A stretch of 64,000 bases of DNA, from positions 94,472,004-94,536,003 of the forward strand of contig NC_091015.1 of the NCBI RefSeq assembly GCF_041296385.1, written 5' to 3'. Positions 48,703 to 58,483 of the stretch are shown one piece after another. Source of the stretch: Aphelocoma coerulescens. Taxonomy: Eukaryota; Chordata; Aves; Passeriformes; Corvidae. The notes beneath the pieces are model-generated. The model was not told where the DNA came from. It saw only the letters and a list, made by a program, of their open reading frames with translations, and searched no databases. Position numbers and translations under genes: made by a program. Numbering within the stretch: the stretch's first letter is position 1; every line of letters starts with the position of its first letter.

Positions 48703-49290
48703 TCATCCCCCACTCGGCATTGGAAAAGGATTTTTGGGGAAACAATTGGCAAAGGCAGAGTTTTGTGAGGGAAACCATGGATGAAAAAACGGATTGGGAA
48801 TACACTGGGGGTAATAGGACATAGGGTAAAAGGGAAAGGTGGGATTAGGAAAGGGAGACTGTAGGGGGGGTTTACAATGGAGATATTGTCTAACATGACT
48901 ACGATTTTTTGCATATATACTGCCTTTCACAGGAACACCATCAGGCCCAGTGACCTGCGATGCTTGTAACCCTTTTCTACTTTGTATGATTTTGAATTCC
49001 ACCACCTCTCCATCTCCCAAGCTTGGGATGCATTTTTCAGGGTTATTCTTTTTAATAGCAGTTCTATGCATGAATATGTCTTGCTGGTTGTCACATCTTG
49101 TTATAAAATCATAATTTTGTTTAACATTATACCATTTCACTGTCCCTAAGATCTTAGCTACTATGGTCTTTTCCTTTTTCCGAGTGGCTGCTGTTTTCTG
49201 TCTCGCTGTGTCTTTGCTCTCTCTTTCGGTCACTCCCGTGTTGGAATTATTGGCGGTGCTGGTTTCGGCGCGCTTTTCCCAGGGTCGTGT
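48703..49290 (-). CDS. Captured Y-box cold-shock-domain ORF
   Basis: The frame is open from just after the TGA at 49293-49291 to the TGA at 48705-48703. Counting from the GTG at 49233 (176 codons), the cold-shock domain spans about residues 24-107. It has LGTVKWYNV, an RNP1-like KQNYDFITR, an RNP2-like DIFMHRTAI, the loop KKNNP and GPDGVPVKGS. KKNNP and GxGVPVxGS are hallmarks of vertebrate Y-box proteins (YBX1/2/3) and separate it from LIN28 and bacterial Csp. The domain binds single-stranded RNA or DNA in the family. RNP1 has Asp where YBX proteins have Gly. The tail (118-176) is Pro/Phe/Tyr-rich instead of the alternating basic/acidic YBX tail. The frame has no ATG before the RNP2 region, so translation would need read-through, splicing or a non-AUG start. 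The region is intronless, as expected for a retrocopy. Confidence 0.75.
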   Translation of the reverse strand, partial: TRPWEKRAETSTANNSNTGVTERESKDTARQKTAATRKKEKTIVAKILGTVKWYNVKQNYDFITRCDNQQDIFMHRTAIKKNNPEKCIPSLGDGEVVEFKIIQSRKGLQASQVTGPDGVPVKGSIYAKNRSHVRQYLHCKPPLQSPFPNPTFPFYPMSYYPQCIPNPFFHPWFPSQNSAFANCFPKNPFPMPSGG

Positions 49291-49293
49291 TCA

Positions 49294-49677
49294 GGGCCGC
49301 ACGGGCCGGGCCGGGCCGCGCCGCTCCGTTCTCCGTGCGTCGCCTCCTCTGCTCTCAGCTGCGTTGCCACTGCCAGGGGCTGCGCCCACGTCTCGGCTGG
49401 GCCCCCGAGCCCCCCCGTGCCCTGCTCCAGCGCGCGTTCCGGCTGGGCACGGCTCCGTTCTGCCGCCGCCAGCCGCCGCCCGCGCGCCGCCCCTCTCGTT
49501 CGGGCGCTCACGGGGCTCGCTCCACCACGGGCTGCGCGGGGCCGGGCGGGCACGGCTGGGCCGCGCCGCTCCTGCCGTGCCTCGCTCCGCCACCGACACC
49601 GTGGCCCGCGTGGCTCCGCCCGCGCACGGGAACCGTCTCGCTGCTGCTCGCAGAGCGCTCAGTGCACGTGGCCTGGG
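49294..49677 (-). pseudogene. GC-rich in-frame linker between leader and cold-shock ORFs
   Basis: These are 128 sense codons between two TGA codons (49680-49678 and 49293-49291), in the same frame as both neighbours. The translation is rich in Ala, Arg, Gly and Pro. Host Y-box proteins have Ala/Pro/Gly-rich N termini encoded by GC-rich first exons, so this may be captured 5' UTR or first-exon sequence. Stops are rare in such GC-rich DNA, so openness alone is weak evidence. There is no ATG in this stretch in the shared frame. Confidence 0.4.
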
Positions 49678-50019
49678 TCACACGGTCCCTGAGCCAGGCT
49701 TCCCTTCACCAGGACACAGCTGACATTGCTCAACAGTCTCGGTTATTAAATAATATTCACGAAAATATTCTTCCATCGGCATATATTTTGACTCAAATAT
49801 TAACTGGGTCCAAACGGTCTTCCAAAAGCTCTTGGTAAGAATTAAATCCCAAGAAACATAGAAAAAGTTCTTAAACAACCATGCCAGGAAGTGTTTCAGT
49901 TCTTTCTGAGCTTGAATCAAGCTAAAATTTACAAATCGTTGTTCAAGAATCATTTTAAGTTTAAGATAAATGTCCATATGCGGCTCTGAAAGCCAAGAGT
50001 CTTCCCACGGTTCCTCCAT
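49678..50019 (-). CDS. Gag-like leader ORF of the cold-shock element (113 aa)
   Basis: This is the first ATG frame after the primer site. The protein starts MEEPWEDSWLSEP and is rich in aromatic and hydrophobic helices (HFLAWLFKNFFYVSWDLIL, FWKTVWTQL), ending CPGEGKPGSGTV before TGA. The position (first ORF after the leader), the size and the helical, Trp-rich composition resemble the N-terminal matrix part of an avian retroviral gag, but I cannot assign a family. It shares its reading frame with the cold-shock ORF downstream. It may once have supplied the start codon for a fused product. Confidence 0.5.
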   Translation of the reverse strand: MEEPWEDSWLSEPHMDIYLKLKMILEQRFVNFSLIQAQKELKHFLAWLFKNFFYVSWDLILTKSFWKTVWTQLIFESKYMPMEEYFREYYLITETVEQCQLCPGEGKPGSGTV

Positions 50020-50116
50020 AGTTTAGATATGGAATAGCAAAACAAAACCAAGAAGAAGAATCCAAAGTTTCCAGGGTTTACTCACACAAAGTCGCTTAGG
50101 GATCGGGGATCGTTCT

Positions 50117-50134
50117 GCCCTCAATTCTCCACCA
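50117..50134 (-). promoter_or_regulatory. Candidate primer binding site
   Basis: Two bases inside the 5' LTR the minus strand reads TGGTGGAGAATTGAGGGC. It begins TGG, as expected for pairing with the CCA end of a tRNA. I cannot name the tRNA with confidence. It fixes the element's orientation. Confidence 0.55.
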
Positions 50135-50136
50135 TA

Positions 50137-50419
50137 TGTTACAGTGGGGATACTGCAACACGCCTATATCAAACCAGGAGTCTCGTGGAAAAGAATATAT
50201 ACGGACAGATTCTTGCTAGATGTTTCAGAGATGTTTATTTCCCCAGCCGCATGGCCGGGCTCTGCCGAGGGACTCTTACAGTCAGCACCCGAGCTGCTTT
50301 TTGCCCGCGCAGGGGAACACAAACCAACCAATGGGGAACGAGGCTGAGCAGGGGCAGGGAAACCCCGTGCCTCCCTCAGGGCTCCCAGGGCTACATGGCG
50401 GGGGGAGGAGACCCCAACA
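50137..50419 (-). repeat. 5' LTR of the cold-shock element
   Basis: In element sense this LTR runs from 50419 to 50137, starting TGTTGGGG and ending CTGTAACA. It includes an inverted CCAAT context (CCCATTGGTTGG), a CAAAAAG TATA-like stretch and AATAAA (TTTATT on + at 50234-50239). It would contain the element's promoter. Compared with the 3' copy it lacks a few bases near the AATATATAC stretch and in the CTCAGGG region. Confidence 0.9.
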
Positions 50420-50425
50420 TGCACT
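50420..50425. repeat. Target-site duplication, right copy (TGCACT)
   Basis: This is identical to 48186-48191 and directly abuts the right LTR terminus. Confidence 0.9.
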
Positions 50426-51849
50426 TACTTATTTTTGCTTTCCTGTGCTTAGAGTTTTAGTGATTAAAAAAAAACTTCATGCCTTTAAAAGATGCATTGA
50501 CCCCTCTGTTAAATTATTTGCAATAGTTACAGACAAGATTTTTTTTGCAGTTCCAATTGTGAATTAGTTGGATAAAGGACATGAGCTGTTTCTTTGTTTC
50601 TATTATCTTTATTTCATAGAACAGAATTTCATCCTCATGACCTAGATATGTCTTGAAACAAAAATACCTTCCTGGGATTAGCAGTGTTTTGAAAAACTTC
50701 TATAACATTATGGAAATATTCAGATGGCTTAGTTGTCTCCAACTAAAACACCTGCATTCTGAGTACCTACATACTGCATCCAAGCACCTAACTTTTCTCT
50801 TCAAGTACACAGATCTGAGATTCTCAACTGTGCCAAAGTTACTTGACAATGTACAGTGTGGAAATCCCCCATGATTTTTTATTTTGCAACTGCTACCTGG
50901 CATCTGTGAAACTTTGCCATCTGTTTAAGACTTATGCTGGGTAGATGATGGAGGTATTTTTGCTGCACTCTAAAATCTTTGTCAAGGATATGATACTGAA
51001 ATAGTCAAGGAACAACTAAGTGAACGGTATTGGAACACGCAACATAGAAAACACCCTGATCTCAGAGATGATTAAATGAACTAATTTACTTTTAAAAGAG
51101 CATTTTTGTTGTTATCATAAAAGAAAAGGAACCCTAGAAGTGCAATTTAAACTTTTTATAAGAGAAATTTTTTTATCATAATTTCAAGATAGAATAATTA
51201 AAAAAACTCAGAGATTAATTGAAGAAATGTGGAGTGGGAGCTTGAAAGAGCTTTCTGGCGTAAGTCATTATGATTTCAATTTTAAAAGTTATCTGTTTCT
51301 ATAGTAAACAGAATATTGTGGAGTTTTTTTATTAGGAGTTTGTATATGGAAGTGGTTTGAAAAGGATAAATAAACTTTTGAGAGACTAGAAATTAAACCA
51401 TCCCGGCATATCAAAGGGAAAATGCAGGATAATACCAAAAAAGATCCAATAACATGAAGATACTTGCAAGATATGAAATTGCTTTGCCTGTCAAAATGTT
51501 TTTCAAGTATCTTACCTCCATAATGGGACAAGATCACTAAGAAAAGAATAATTTTCTATTCTCTGTGGAAAGTACCAATTCTGGCAGAGATGGAGGCACT
51601 TTCTTGTGTCTGTTTCAAGAGGGTTATTGCTGCTCTCTATAAACAAAGTATTTTAAGAGAGATGGTGCTCATAATTCTATGAAGCCTGACTGATGCTGCA
51701 TGAGTCCTTGCAGGGTTAAATCTGATAGCATTGTCTGTTCTCCAGTGTGTGAGACAGACACAAGCAGGGATGACACCAAGGGCAATCCATTTGCTTGAGA
51801 CCTTCACTGGCTCCAGCACTGTCCAGCTCTGCTGCAATGGGGCACATTA
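50426..51849. other. Intergenic, no feature seen
   Basis: AT-rich sequence between the cold-shock element and a CR1 tail. No gene, RNA or repeat is recognised. Confidence 0.5.
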
Positions 51850-52415
51850 GGAAGATCATTGCCAACAGGTCAAGAGCGGTGAGCCTGCCCCTGTGAGGCC
51901 GCATCTGGAGTGCTGTGTCCGGTTCTGGGTTTCTCAGTACAAGAGAGACAGAGAGCTCCTGGAGCAGGTCCAGCAGAGGACTAAAAAGATGAGTAGGGGA
52001 CTGGGGCATTTCTTTTCTGAGGAGAGGCTGAGGGGACTTTCTGAACTGTTCAGCCTCAAGAAGAGACAACTGACAGGGGGCCTCACCAATGTCTGTAGGT
52101 ATCAGAAGGGAGGGTGCCAAGAGGGTGGATCCAGGTTCTTTTCAGTGATGCCCAGCAATGGGACAAGAGGCAATGGGCAGACACTGATGCACAGGAAGTT
52201 CCACCTGAACATGAGGAAAAACTTCTTTCCTGTGCACTAAGCACTGGAACAGGTTGCCCAGAGAGGTTGGGAGTCTCCCTCACTGGAGATATTCAAGAAC
52301 CATCTGGATACAATTCTGCTCCATGTGCTCTGGGACAGCCGTTGTTGCTTGAGCAGCGAGGCTGGACGGCAGGTCCCACTGTACTCCTTTCTAACCTGAT
52401 TCATTCTATGACTTT
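51850..52415 (+). mobile_element. CR1 LINE, 5'-truncated, plus orientation
   Basis: About 565 bp of CR1 3' end. Recognisable segments are gtgaggccgcatctggagt, tgaacatgaggaaaaac and ggaacaggttgcccagagag, with the tail cattctatgac. The translation of 51893-52240 matches the C terminus of CR1 reverse transcriptase in one frame (RPHLECCVRFW, ELLEQVQQR, HLNMRKNFF), with some substitutions. Frame disruptions and 5' truncation make it inactive. Confidence 0.93.
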
Positions 52416-53059
52416 GTGTACCTTCCACATTTGAAACAGTTTTTTGATTACAAAGCCAAGCACTGAGGAATTAAAGGAGAGTTCCTTTGTGACAGCAATT
52501 CCACACTTGCATGTGTGAATCAAGTTAACAGAGATCAAACCTCAACAAGGTAATGCTTGGAAGCACTGTTCAGGTCTAATGCCTGAAAGCTGTTTTTTCT
52601 TACAGTAGCTTTGTGTGTAATTGATTAGCTGCCTGTCCTATGCAGGGATCTTGCAGAATAGTTATTAAGGGATTGTGTCATGAAATATTCGGAAAGACAG
52701 TTCTTACTATGAGAAACTGAACTTGTGATAAAATTACTGTTTTGTGCATATCAGTAAGAAGACTCAATTTGTCAGTAGGAATCACAGCTGCTAGACTCCC
52801 TGTAATCCTCTGATTGTCAAGGGTGCATCCCTAGTAATGGAAGAAGGAAGGTTTGGGAGGGGGAAGCCTTTCATGTGTGCAAGAGAAAAAACTTTGAAAC
52901 ATGGCCTAGGAAGATGAGACTTGCATGCCTGATTCTAAAGAGGGTCTCTTAAACGCCTTTTTGGTTATATTTTCACTGTTCTAGCTTCGCTTTATTTTGA
53001 CATGCAGTTCCTCCTATCCTGCTTTGTCTATTCTTGTTTTTCTGCAGCCATATTTCAGG

Positions 53060-53400
53060 ATCTAATTGGTGTTGAAAAAGACCTCAGGACATCTCTAGCC
53101 CAATCTCATATCAAAGCAGAACCAGGTAGGTCAGGCCAGGTTACTTAAGACTGTTTTGGTCAGGACTTGAAAACCTCCAGGGACGGAGTATGAAAAGCCT
53201 CTCTGCAAGCCTTGCTTTAATATCTGAGTGTCCTCACTGTGAAAAAGCTTTTCCTTATATACAGTCTGAGACTCTCTCATTTAAATTTGTGCCTGATGTA
53301 TCTTTTTCTTGCAGTACACGCTGCCATCAAGGGCCTGGATTCGTTTCCTGGATGACCTCCCTGTAGATACTGGGATATCCTCCTCACTGAGGCCATGTCT
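53060..53400 (-). mobile_element. Older CR1 LINE fragment, minus orientation
   Basis: The + strand shows degenerate CR1 phrases: aaaacctccagggacgga, ctcactgtgaaaaagctttt and ccttatatacagtctgaga. It is more diverged than the 51.85 kb copy. It ends at the left edge of an LTR-like block. Confidence 0.7.
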
Positions 53401-53407
53401 TCCCCTC

Positions 53408-54563
53408 TGTGGTGGTTTAACATCAGCAGGAAATTAAACTCCAAGTAAGCCACTCCGGATTCCCCTCCTTCCAGCATGGGAGGGACAAAAGCAGAGACTA
53501 TGGATTGAGGTAAAAATTTACTGAAAACAAAAAACAGTGGAATAAGGAATGTGCAATAACAACAAAAATAATACCAGAAGTGTGCAAAGAAAGGTGTTTT
53601 ACCCCCAAAAAAGTATTCACCACTGGGAGCAAAAAATGAGATGGTGTACATTTCCTGTAGGTCATGACCAGTGGCTTCCCCAGACAAAGGAAATACGGTG
53701 ACCATTCCCATGTGCTGCCCATGTGGCAGTTGAGAACAAAGGCAAGATGGCAAGGGGGCTCCCATGGATAGTGTTTCCCACCCCCTAGACCAAAACAATG
53801 ACAAATCAAAGAAAAACAAACCCCCAAAAGCTGCTCATCCAATTGGATCTCACCACCACTCCGCTGCGCTCCGTTGTGCACAAGGGCCTGAGCTGCTGTT
53901 TCTACTGCTCCGCTGTGCTGGAGGTCAGTCCTGCTGTTGCTGCTGCTTTCGATTCCGCTGCACTCCTTTTGCCCCAGCTCAGCTGGGCTCAGCTGGGCTT
54001 CCTTCTGCTGGGCTCGACAGTTTTGGCCAGGTTGGTGTCGCCCCCAGCTGCTCCTTTCCCCATGGCAGAATGTGCACAAGAGATGTCAGTTCTTCACTAC
54101 AGTCAATTCACGTTTTCACTGCTTTCCTTTCAGCACCACGTCCCGTAGCCCCAGCCTGGAGCTGTGTGCATATGGCCAATACCCTGATGTTATTCTATAC
54201 TATTTTACATCATTGATAGGGCCAGAGAAAGGGACTCTTTGTTTTCAGAAGGAAAGGCTGTTCCTTTCCAGTTGAGGGGAAAGCATGGAGGGCAGAGGGT
54301 CGGTCCACCCCTATTTTTTCATTGTCCTGGGCTTGGCGAGCATTTTGCATGTAAATCACCCTCTCTCTGTCCACTTTTGCTGTTAGTATTGTTGCTGTTG
54401 CTGTTTGTTTTCTCATCTCATTGCTGTTTCCAGTAAATCATTCTTACCTCCACCTGTGATCTTCGACTTTTTTGCTTCCAGCTGGAGGGGGAATGAAGTT
54501 TGAGTGCTGGAACAGTTTCAGTGGCAGCACTAAGGTGGGAAATACTGTTCCTAAACCATGACA
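53408..54563. mobile_element. LTR-like block, 1.16 kb
   Basis: The block starts tgtggtggtttaac and ends aaccatgaca, giving TG...CA termini that are also imperfect inverted repeats of each other (GGTTTA versus TAAACC). Inside are aggtaaaaatttactg, an aacaacaaaaataat simple stretch, GC-rich Ser/Cys-like repeats near 53870-54060 and a GTTGCTGTTGCTG run. This resembles the long ERVL-type LTRs of birds. Orientation is unclear and no target-site duplication was found. Long ORFs on both strands inside it are not retroviral genes. Confidence 0.5.
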
Positions 54564-57500
54564 ACTTGTTTCTGGCCTTCAGGCTCCATATCATCCATTA
54601 ACCATGGCACTCCAAGCCTGATCATTTAGACATTTTTTATTAATCCAATAGTTCACCCATACAGACTACAAGATCCTAGCTTGAATAAAAGATACTGTGG
54701 GAGAATATTGCATGTATTTAGTCTTGCCAATAACAGGGTAAATAAAATCCATTGTTCTTTCCTCCTCCACAACTCCAGTGATTTTAACACAGAAGGCAAC
54801 CAGGCTGGTCAGGTGTCATTTACACTTAGTAAATCCATGCTACTTGTTTTGAGTCACCTCATTCATGGGCACAAGAATATATGCCTGTAATGACAAAAGT
54901 GAACCTGGTCCTTTTGAATCTCGGGTTGGCCTTCTGCAGTCAGTGAAATTGGATGGCATTTGTGTTCCTGTGAAGGGCAAGATACTGCATGTTTCAAGTC
55001 AGCGGGAGTTCTAGCAGCTATTTCAGTGGAAACAGCTCCTAGTCATAAACTAGAAATGGGTTTGTTTGTTAATAAAAAGTCTTTCTGAGTTAATCATAGC
55101 TTAAGACTCAGGACAGGATTTTTTGTTTTGTTGGTTTTTTAGACAGAACCCATAGGCCAAACAATAATAAAGAAGGATGTCTTGCCCTGGGAGCTGCTTT
55201 CACCCAGCTACTCTTTGAATTGAAGTTCATATGAAGTGGAATGCATTACGAACTAACCATAAAGAACACTGCCTTTAGTGCACAATAGTTAGGATGATAG
55301 CTGTGTCTTGTAACTCAGACTGGGGGTTTTAACTCAGTAGGTAGGAGACAACTTGAGGGTCAAATCTAGCCTGTCCTTCAAGATAACTTCAGCAGTAGTA
55401 CTGAAAGAATTGTATACATTTAGTTTTTCTTTTTAATTTTATTGAAATTTGAAGTCCTTAAATAATGAATTTTAGACTGCATCACCTAATGCAAGAGCAA
55501 AAAAGCAGTGTGACACATCAGCAAGGTAAATACCTGCTTTGTCTTGTTGACTGATAAACTAATCCTTTCTTTTTGTTGTGTATTTTCTTTTTTTTCCCCT
55601 GTTGTTTCTATTTGATTCTTACATGCTATTTCAAATTAGATTTAAACTCTGTGCTAACACATTCCTAAAATGAGGTGCTATCTTCGCTACATGACCAAGG
55701 AGTTTTGTGTAATCCTTAGTGCACAGAAAAGAGTAAACACACCTTACACCTGCTGACGTGTTCCACAACTGCTACAGCTTTAAATTGCTTGACCAAAAGG
55801 ATGCCCATTACCAGGAATAGAGCCTATGCTCCACATGACTATGCACGTCAGAGACATTTTATATGGATTTCTACCTTCCTTTCTACCTTCCTCACTAATT
55901 TGGTGATATTAGGAAACTTGACATCTTTGCTTACTCTGGCTCAGATTCACCTCATCTAATTTGACACACAGCTGCAAAGCTTGAGTTAGAGGCGTGGTCA
56001 CCTTAGAGTGTCTTGCATTAGTATAAAGAGATAAGCACATCCCAGGAATGATTCAGCCCATCTCTCTTTATCTGTCTGTTGCTAATATATGGAGTTTGGG
56101 GTAGTTAGGCTCCTATTGGTGTCTCACTAAAGTAAAGATGTCTGTCCATGCTTTCATCCAATCTTGGGCAAACTGTCACAAAAAGAGTGTTACAAATTCT
56201 TTCATCCACTTTCAGACCCTTGAAAGATTTAGGACTTTTTCCACTTCTTTCAGTATGTTCTTGAAAGAAGTGCAGTGGGGGGAGTTATATTTTGGTAGGC
56301 AAAAGGTTTATTAAGCAATTCTTAATTTCATGTTATTATAATGAATTCCTATCTGGAAGTCATTCAATACTCAAGAATCTCAAAAATGTGCAAAACCAAG
56401 AGCTATTGCACAGCTGTGACTGGCCAAAAGGTGATATCAGGAGCCCTCAAGGTACCTCTTCAGTACACTAAATTCAGAATATCCCCTTGGCTTCCCACTG
56501 CTTTGCTTTGGTCTTCAGAACAGAGTGGAAACACAGATAACAACGGAGGAGAAGTGCACCAGTGGACTTTCAGGTATACTTTGTTCTGCAGACAACCAGA
56601 CTTATTCAGACATAGACTCTTTTTAGAGGAATACTATTTCTGGTTATATGGCCATGGTAATGCAGGAACCAATGACAGCCAGGAAAGCATAAGATATTTA
56701 TTACAAATGATTATTGAATACAGCTGGAAGGAAACGCTTCAAGAGGGAGCCTGCACAAGAAGAATGTTGTCTTGCAGCCTGCCCTGGGAAAGGGAAAAAC
56801 ATGACTTAAATGTGGAAAAGTTTTACTTGAGAAGGCTTTAGGTGAAATGCAAACCTCTTTTGAACTGGCAAAGTGGTCTGTGGGATGTGCTCACATCTTT
56901 TTTCATGCTCGATGTATCACAGAAGGGCAAAGCTGGTGTTAATTGCAACCTCTGGCCGTTACTTGTTGTTTCCAGAGTAATTATAGCCAGAGAAGATCTA
57001 TTCAAATGTAGGAATAAGGGAAACAGGAGATGTAAAAGAATTTCCAGGATTCAGCACATTATCACCCAGCATTCATGTCTCATATCGTGGTGAGGCACAG
57101 AAGCGCTGTTATTTTCAGGATACTGATGGTACATGCATTAAAGTCTAGTGGTATTAGGCTGTTTATGATAAATCCCGCAGGGAATCTGCAGAAAACATGA
57201 ATAGAATTTGTAAGGTCAGCTCTGTGCCTTCATTCTCAGATGCTGTATCTTTTTACTCAACTACTAATGATGAATATTCCCCAACCTAATGCAAGCTGTT
57301 TTTTCTCTAATTCAATTCCCTTGCTTTTTCCTGTCCAATCCTCCTAGTGCCTTGATAAGCTGAGCTTCTGAATTCACAAGGAGTTCAAAAAGAAAGCAAG
57401 AGCATGTTAAATGTCGTATGCAGCATGCTTTTGTGGAACTGTTAAATGAAATGCAGCAAGTGGTCCTGTTTCTCGTCTAGCTAGTTTAAGTTGAAGCTAT

Positions 57501-58379
57501 AATGTAAGTTGTGATATTTTTGTATAGGATAACTTTTGTTGTCATGTAAAGACACAATAAAACTGTTTTTACAGAACAAGATATGGCACTGCCCTATACT
57601 TTGATAGAACACAAGAGAATCTAACATCATCCATGCTGTTCCTCTGTTTGTTGTTTTATATCTCTGAATTACTTGGACAGAAAAAAAAAAAAAAAAGAAA
57701 ATTCAAGTCCCTGCAGAATCCCATCATCCTCCTTAAGCCCCAGGAATTATCAGGATTTTTAAGAGTGCAAGTATACTTGATGAGTAGCCCTTTCAGCAGG
57801 AATATCTTCTTAACAGAATTTCTGTGTTATCCCTTACTGGAAAAACACAAGAGGTGCTGCAAACAGAAGTCCCCTTGTGAACGTTGGATAGCTTTTCACA
57901 AAAATATTTGTGATGGTAACATACAAGTATCTACCACTGGCTATTATTAGTTTCTTATATCTGAACTCAAAGATAAACCCAAAAAATCTAAATTTTAGCA
58001 AATTCCATAGCACTACTTGAAAGTGTAATATTTCTCATAAAGTGCTCCAGTCAGGCTGCATGCCCACAACATGACAAAGAAAGTCTCTTGGTTTAAACTG
58101 AATGAGTTCAGCTTAGCTTTAGTTGTGGTAATTCTTTCACTCAGCTAATCATCCTCCCTCTGGGCTAATTTTCGAGCATTGCTCTTTATTTTCTCTTTAC
58201 AGCTGTGCTTAGGAAAGGAAGAGGCACTAAGATATAGTCGTGTTTTCCTCATTTATTCCTTTAAATGAAGTTAAAGAAACTCTCAATGTTAAGGAGCGAA
58301 AAATCTCAGGAAATGTTTTCATTAAAACTCTGCTGGCAGCAACTGTGCCTCTGGCATTGAGGGTTGCCTGTGTGTTCCT
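54564..58379. other. Intergenic, with one long open frame
   Basis: No known gene. The frame at 56341-57093 has only one internal stop and is treated as a finding. The remainder is AT-rich sequence with poly-A and poly-T runs. Confidence 0.4.
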
Positions 58380-58483
58380 CAGTTCTCTGTTGCTCTAATA
58401 AACTGTATAATTTCTTCCTGCTGAAGTGATTCAGTTCTCAGTTGCTCTAATAAACTGTATAATTTCTTCCTGCTAAAGTGATT
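58380..58483 (+). repeat. Tandem duplication of a 52-bp unit
   Basis: Two head-to-tail copies (58380-58431 and 58432-58483) start cagttctc and differ at only two positions (t/a and g/a). Each contains AATAAA. The near-identity indicates a recent local duplication. Confidence 0.92.

Larger units (their letters stand above)
48192..50419 (-). mobile_element. Non-autonomous LTR retroelement carrying a Y-box cold-shock domain
   Basis: The element is 2,228 bp: two LTRs of 294 and 283 bp, TG...CA ends, perfect 6-bp target-site duplications, and a 1,651-bp interior. The minus orientation is shown by four things: the coding frame; a candidate primer binding site starting TGGTGGAG two bases inside the right LTR; AATAAA in the LTR on the minus strand; and a leader ORF directly after the primer site. 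There is no protease, reverse transcriptase, integrase or envelope, so mobility would need enzymes from another element. The interior holds a gag-like leader ORF, a GC-rich segment and a vertebrate Y-box-type cold-shock domain, all in one frame with two TGA codons between them. The LTRs differ by roughly eight to ten substitutions plus short indels by eye, so the insertion is not brand new. The likely origin is capture of a spliced host YBX mRNA. Confidence 0.88.

Noticed and set aside
49230..49553. 107-codon minus-strand ORF in a second frame of the GC-rich block
   Set aside because: It is in a different frame from the leader and the cold-shock ORF and has the same low-complexity GC-driven composition. 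Its end overlapping the cold-shock ORF is not meaningful because that ORF's first codon there is GTG.
49163..49838. Long plus-strand ORFs (183 and 186 codons) over the GC-rich block
   Set aside because: They are antisense to the cold-shock element and arise because stop codons are rare in very GC-rich DNA. Composition is Arg/Ala/Pro-only with no domain.
51716..52434. Several ORFs on both strands around the CR1 tail
   Set aside because: Only the 51893 frame matches the CR1 reverse transcriptase C terminus; the others are shadows of it.
53277..54079. Minus-strand ORFs of 180 and 193 codons
   Set aside because: They lie across an old CR1 fragment and an LTR-like block in overlapping frames, with no retroviral or cellular motif.
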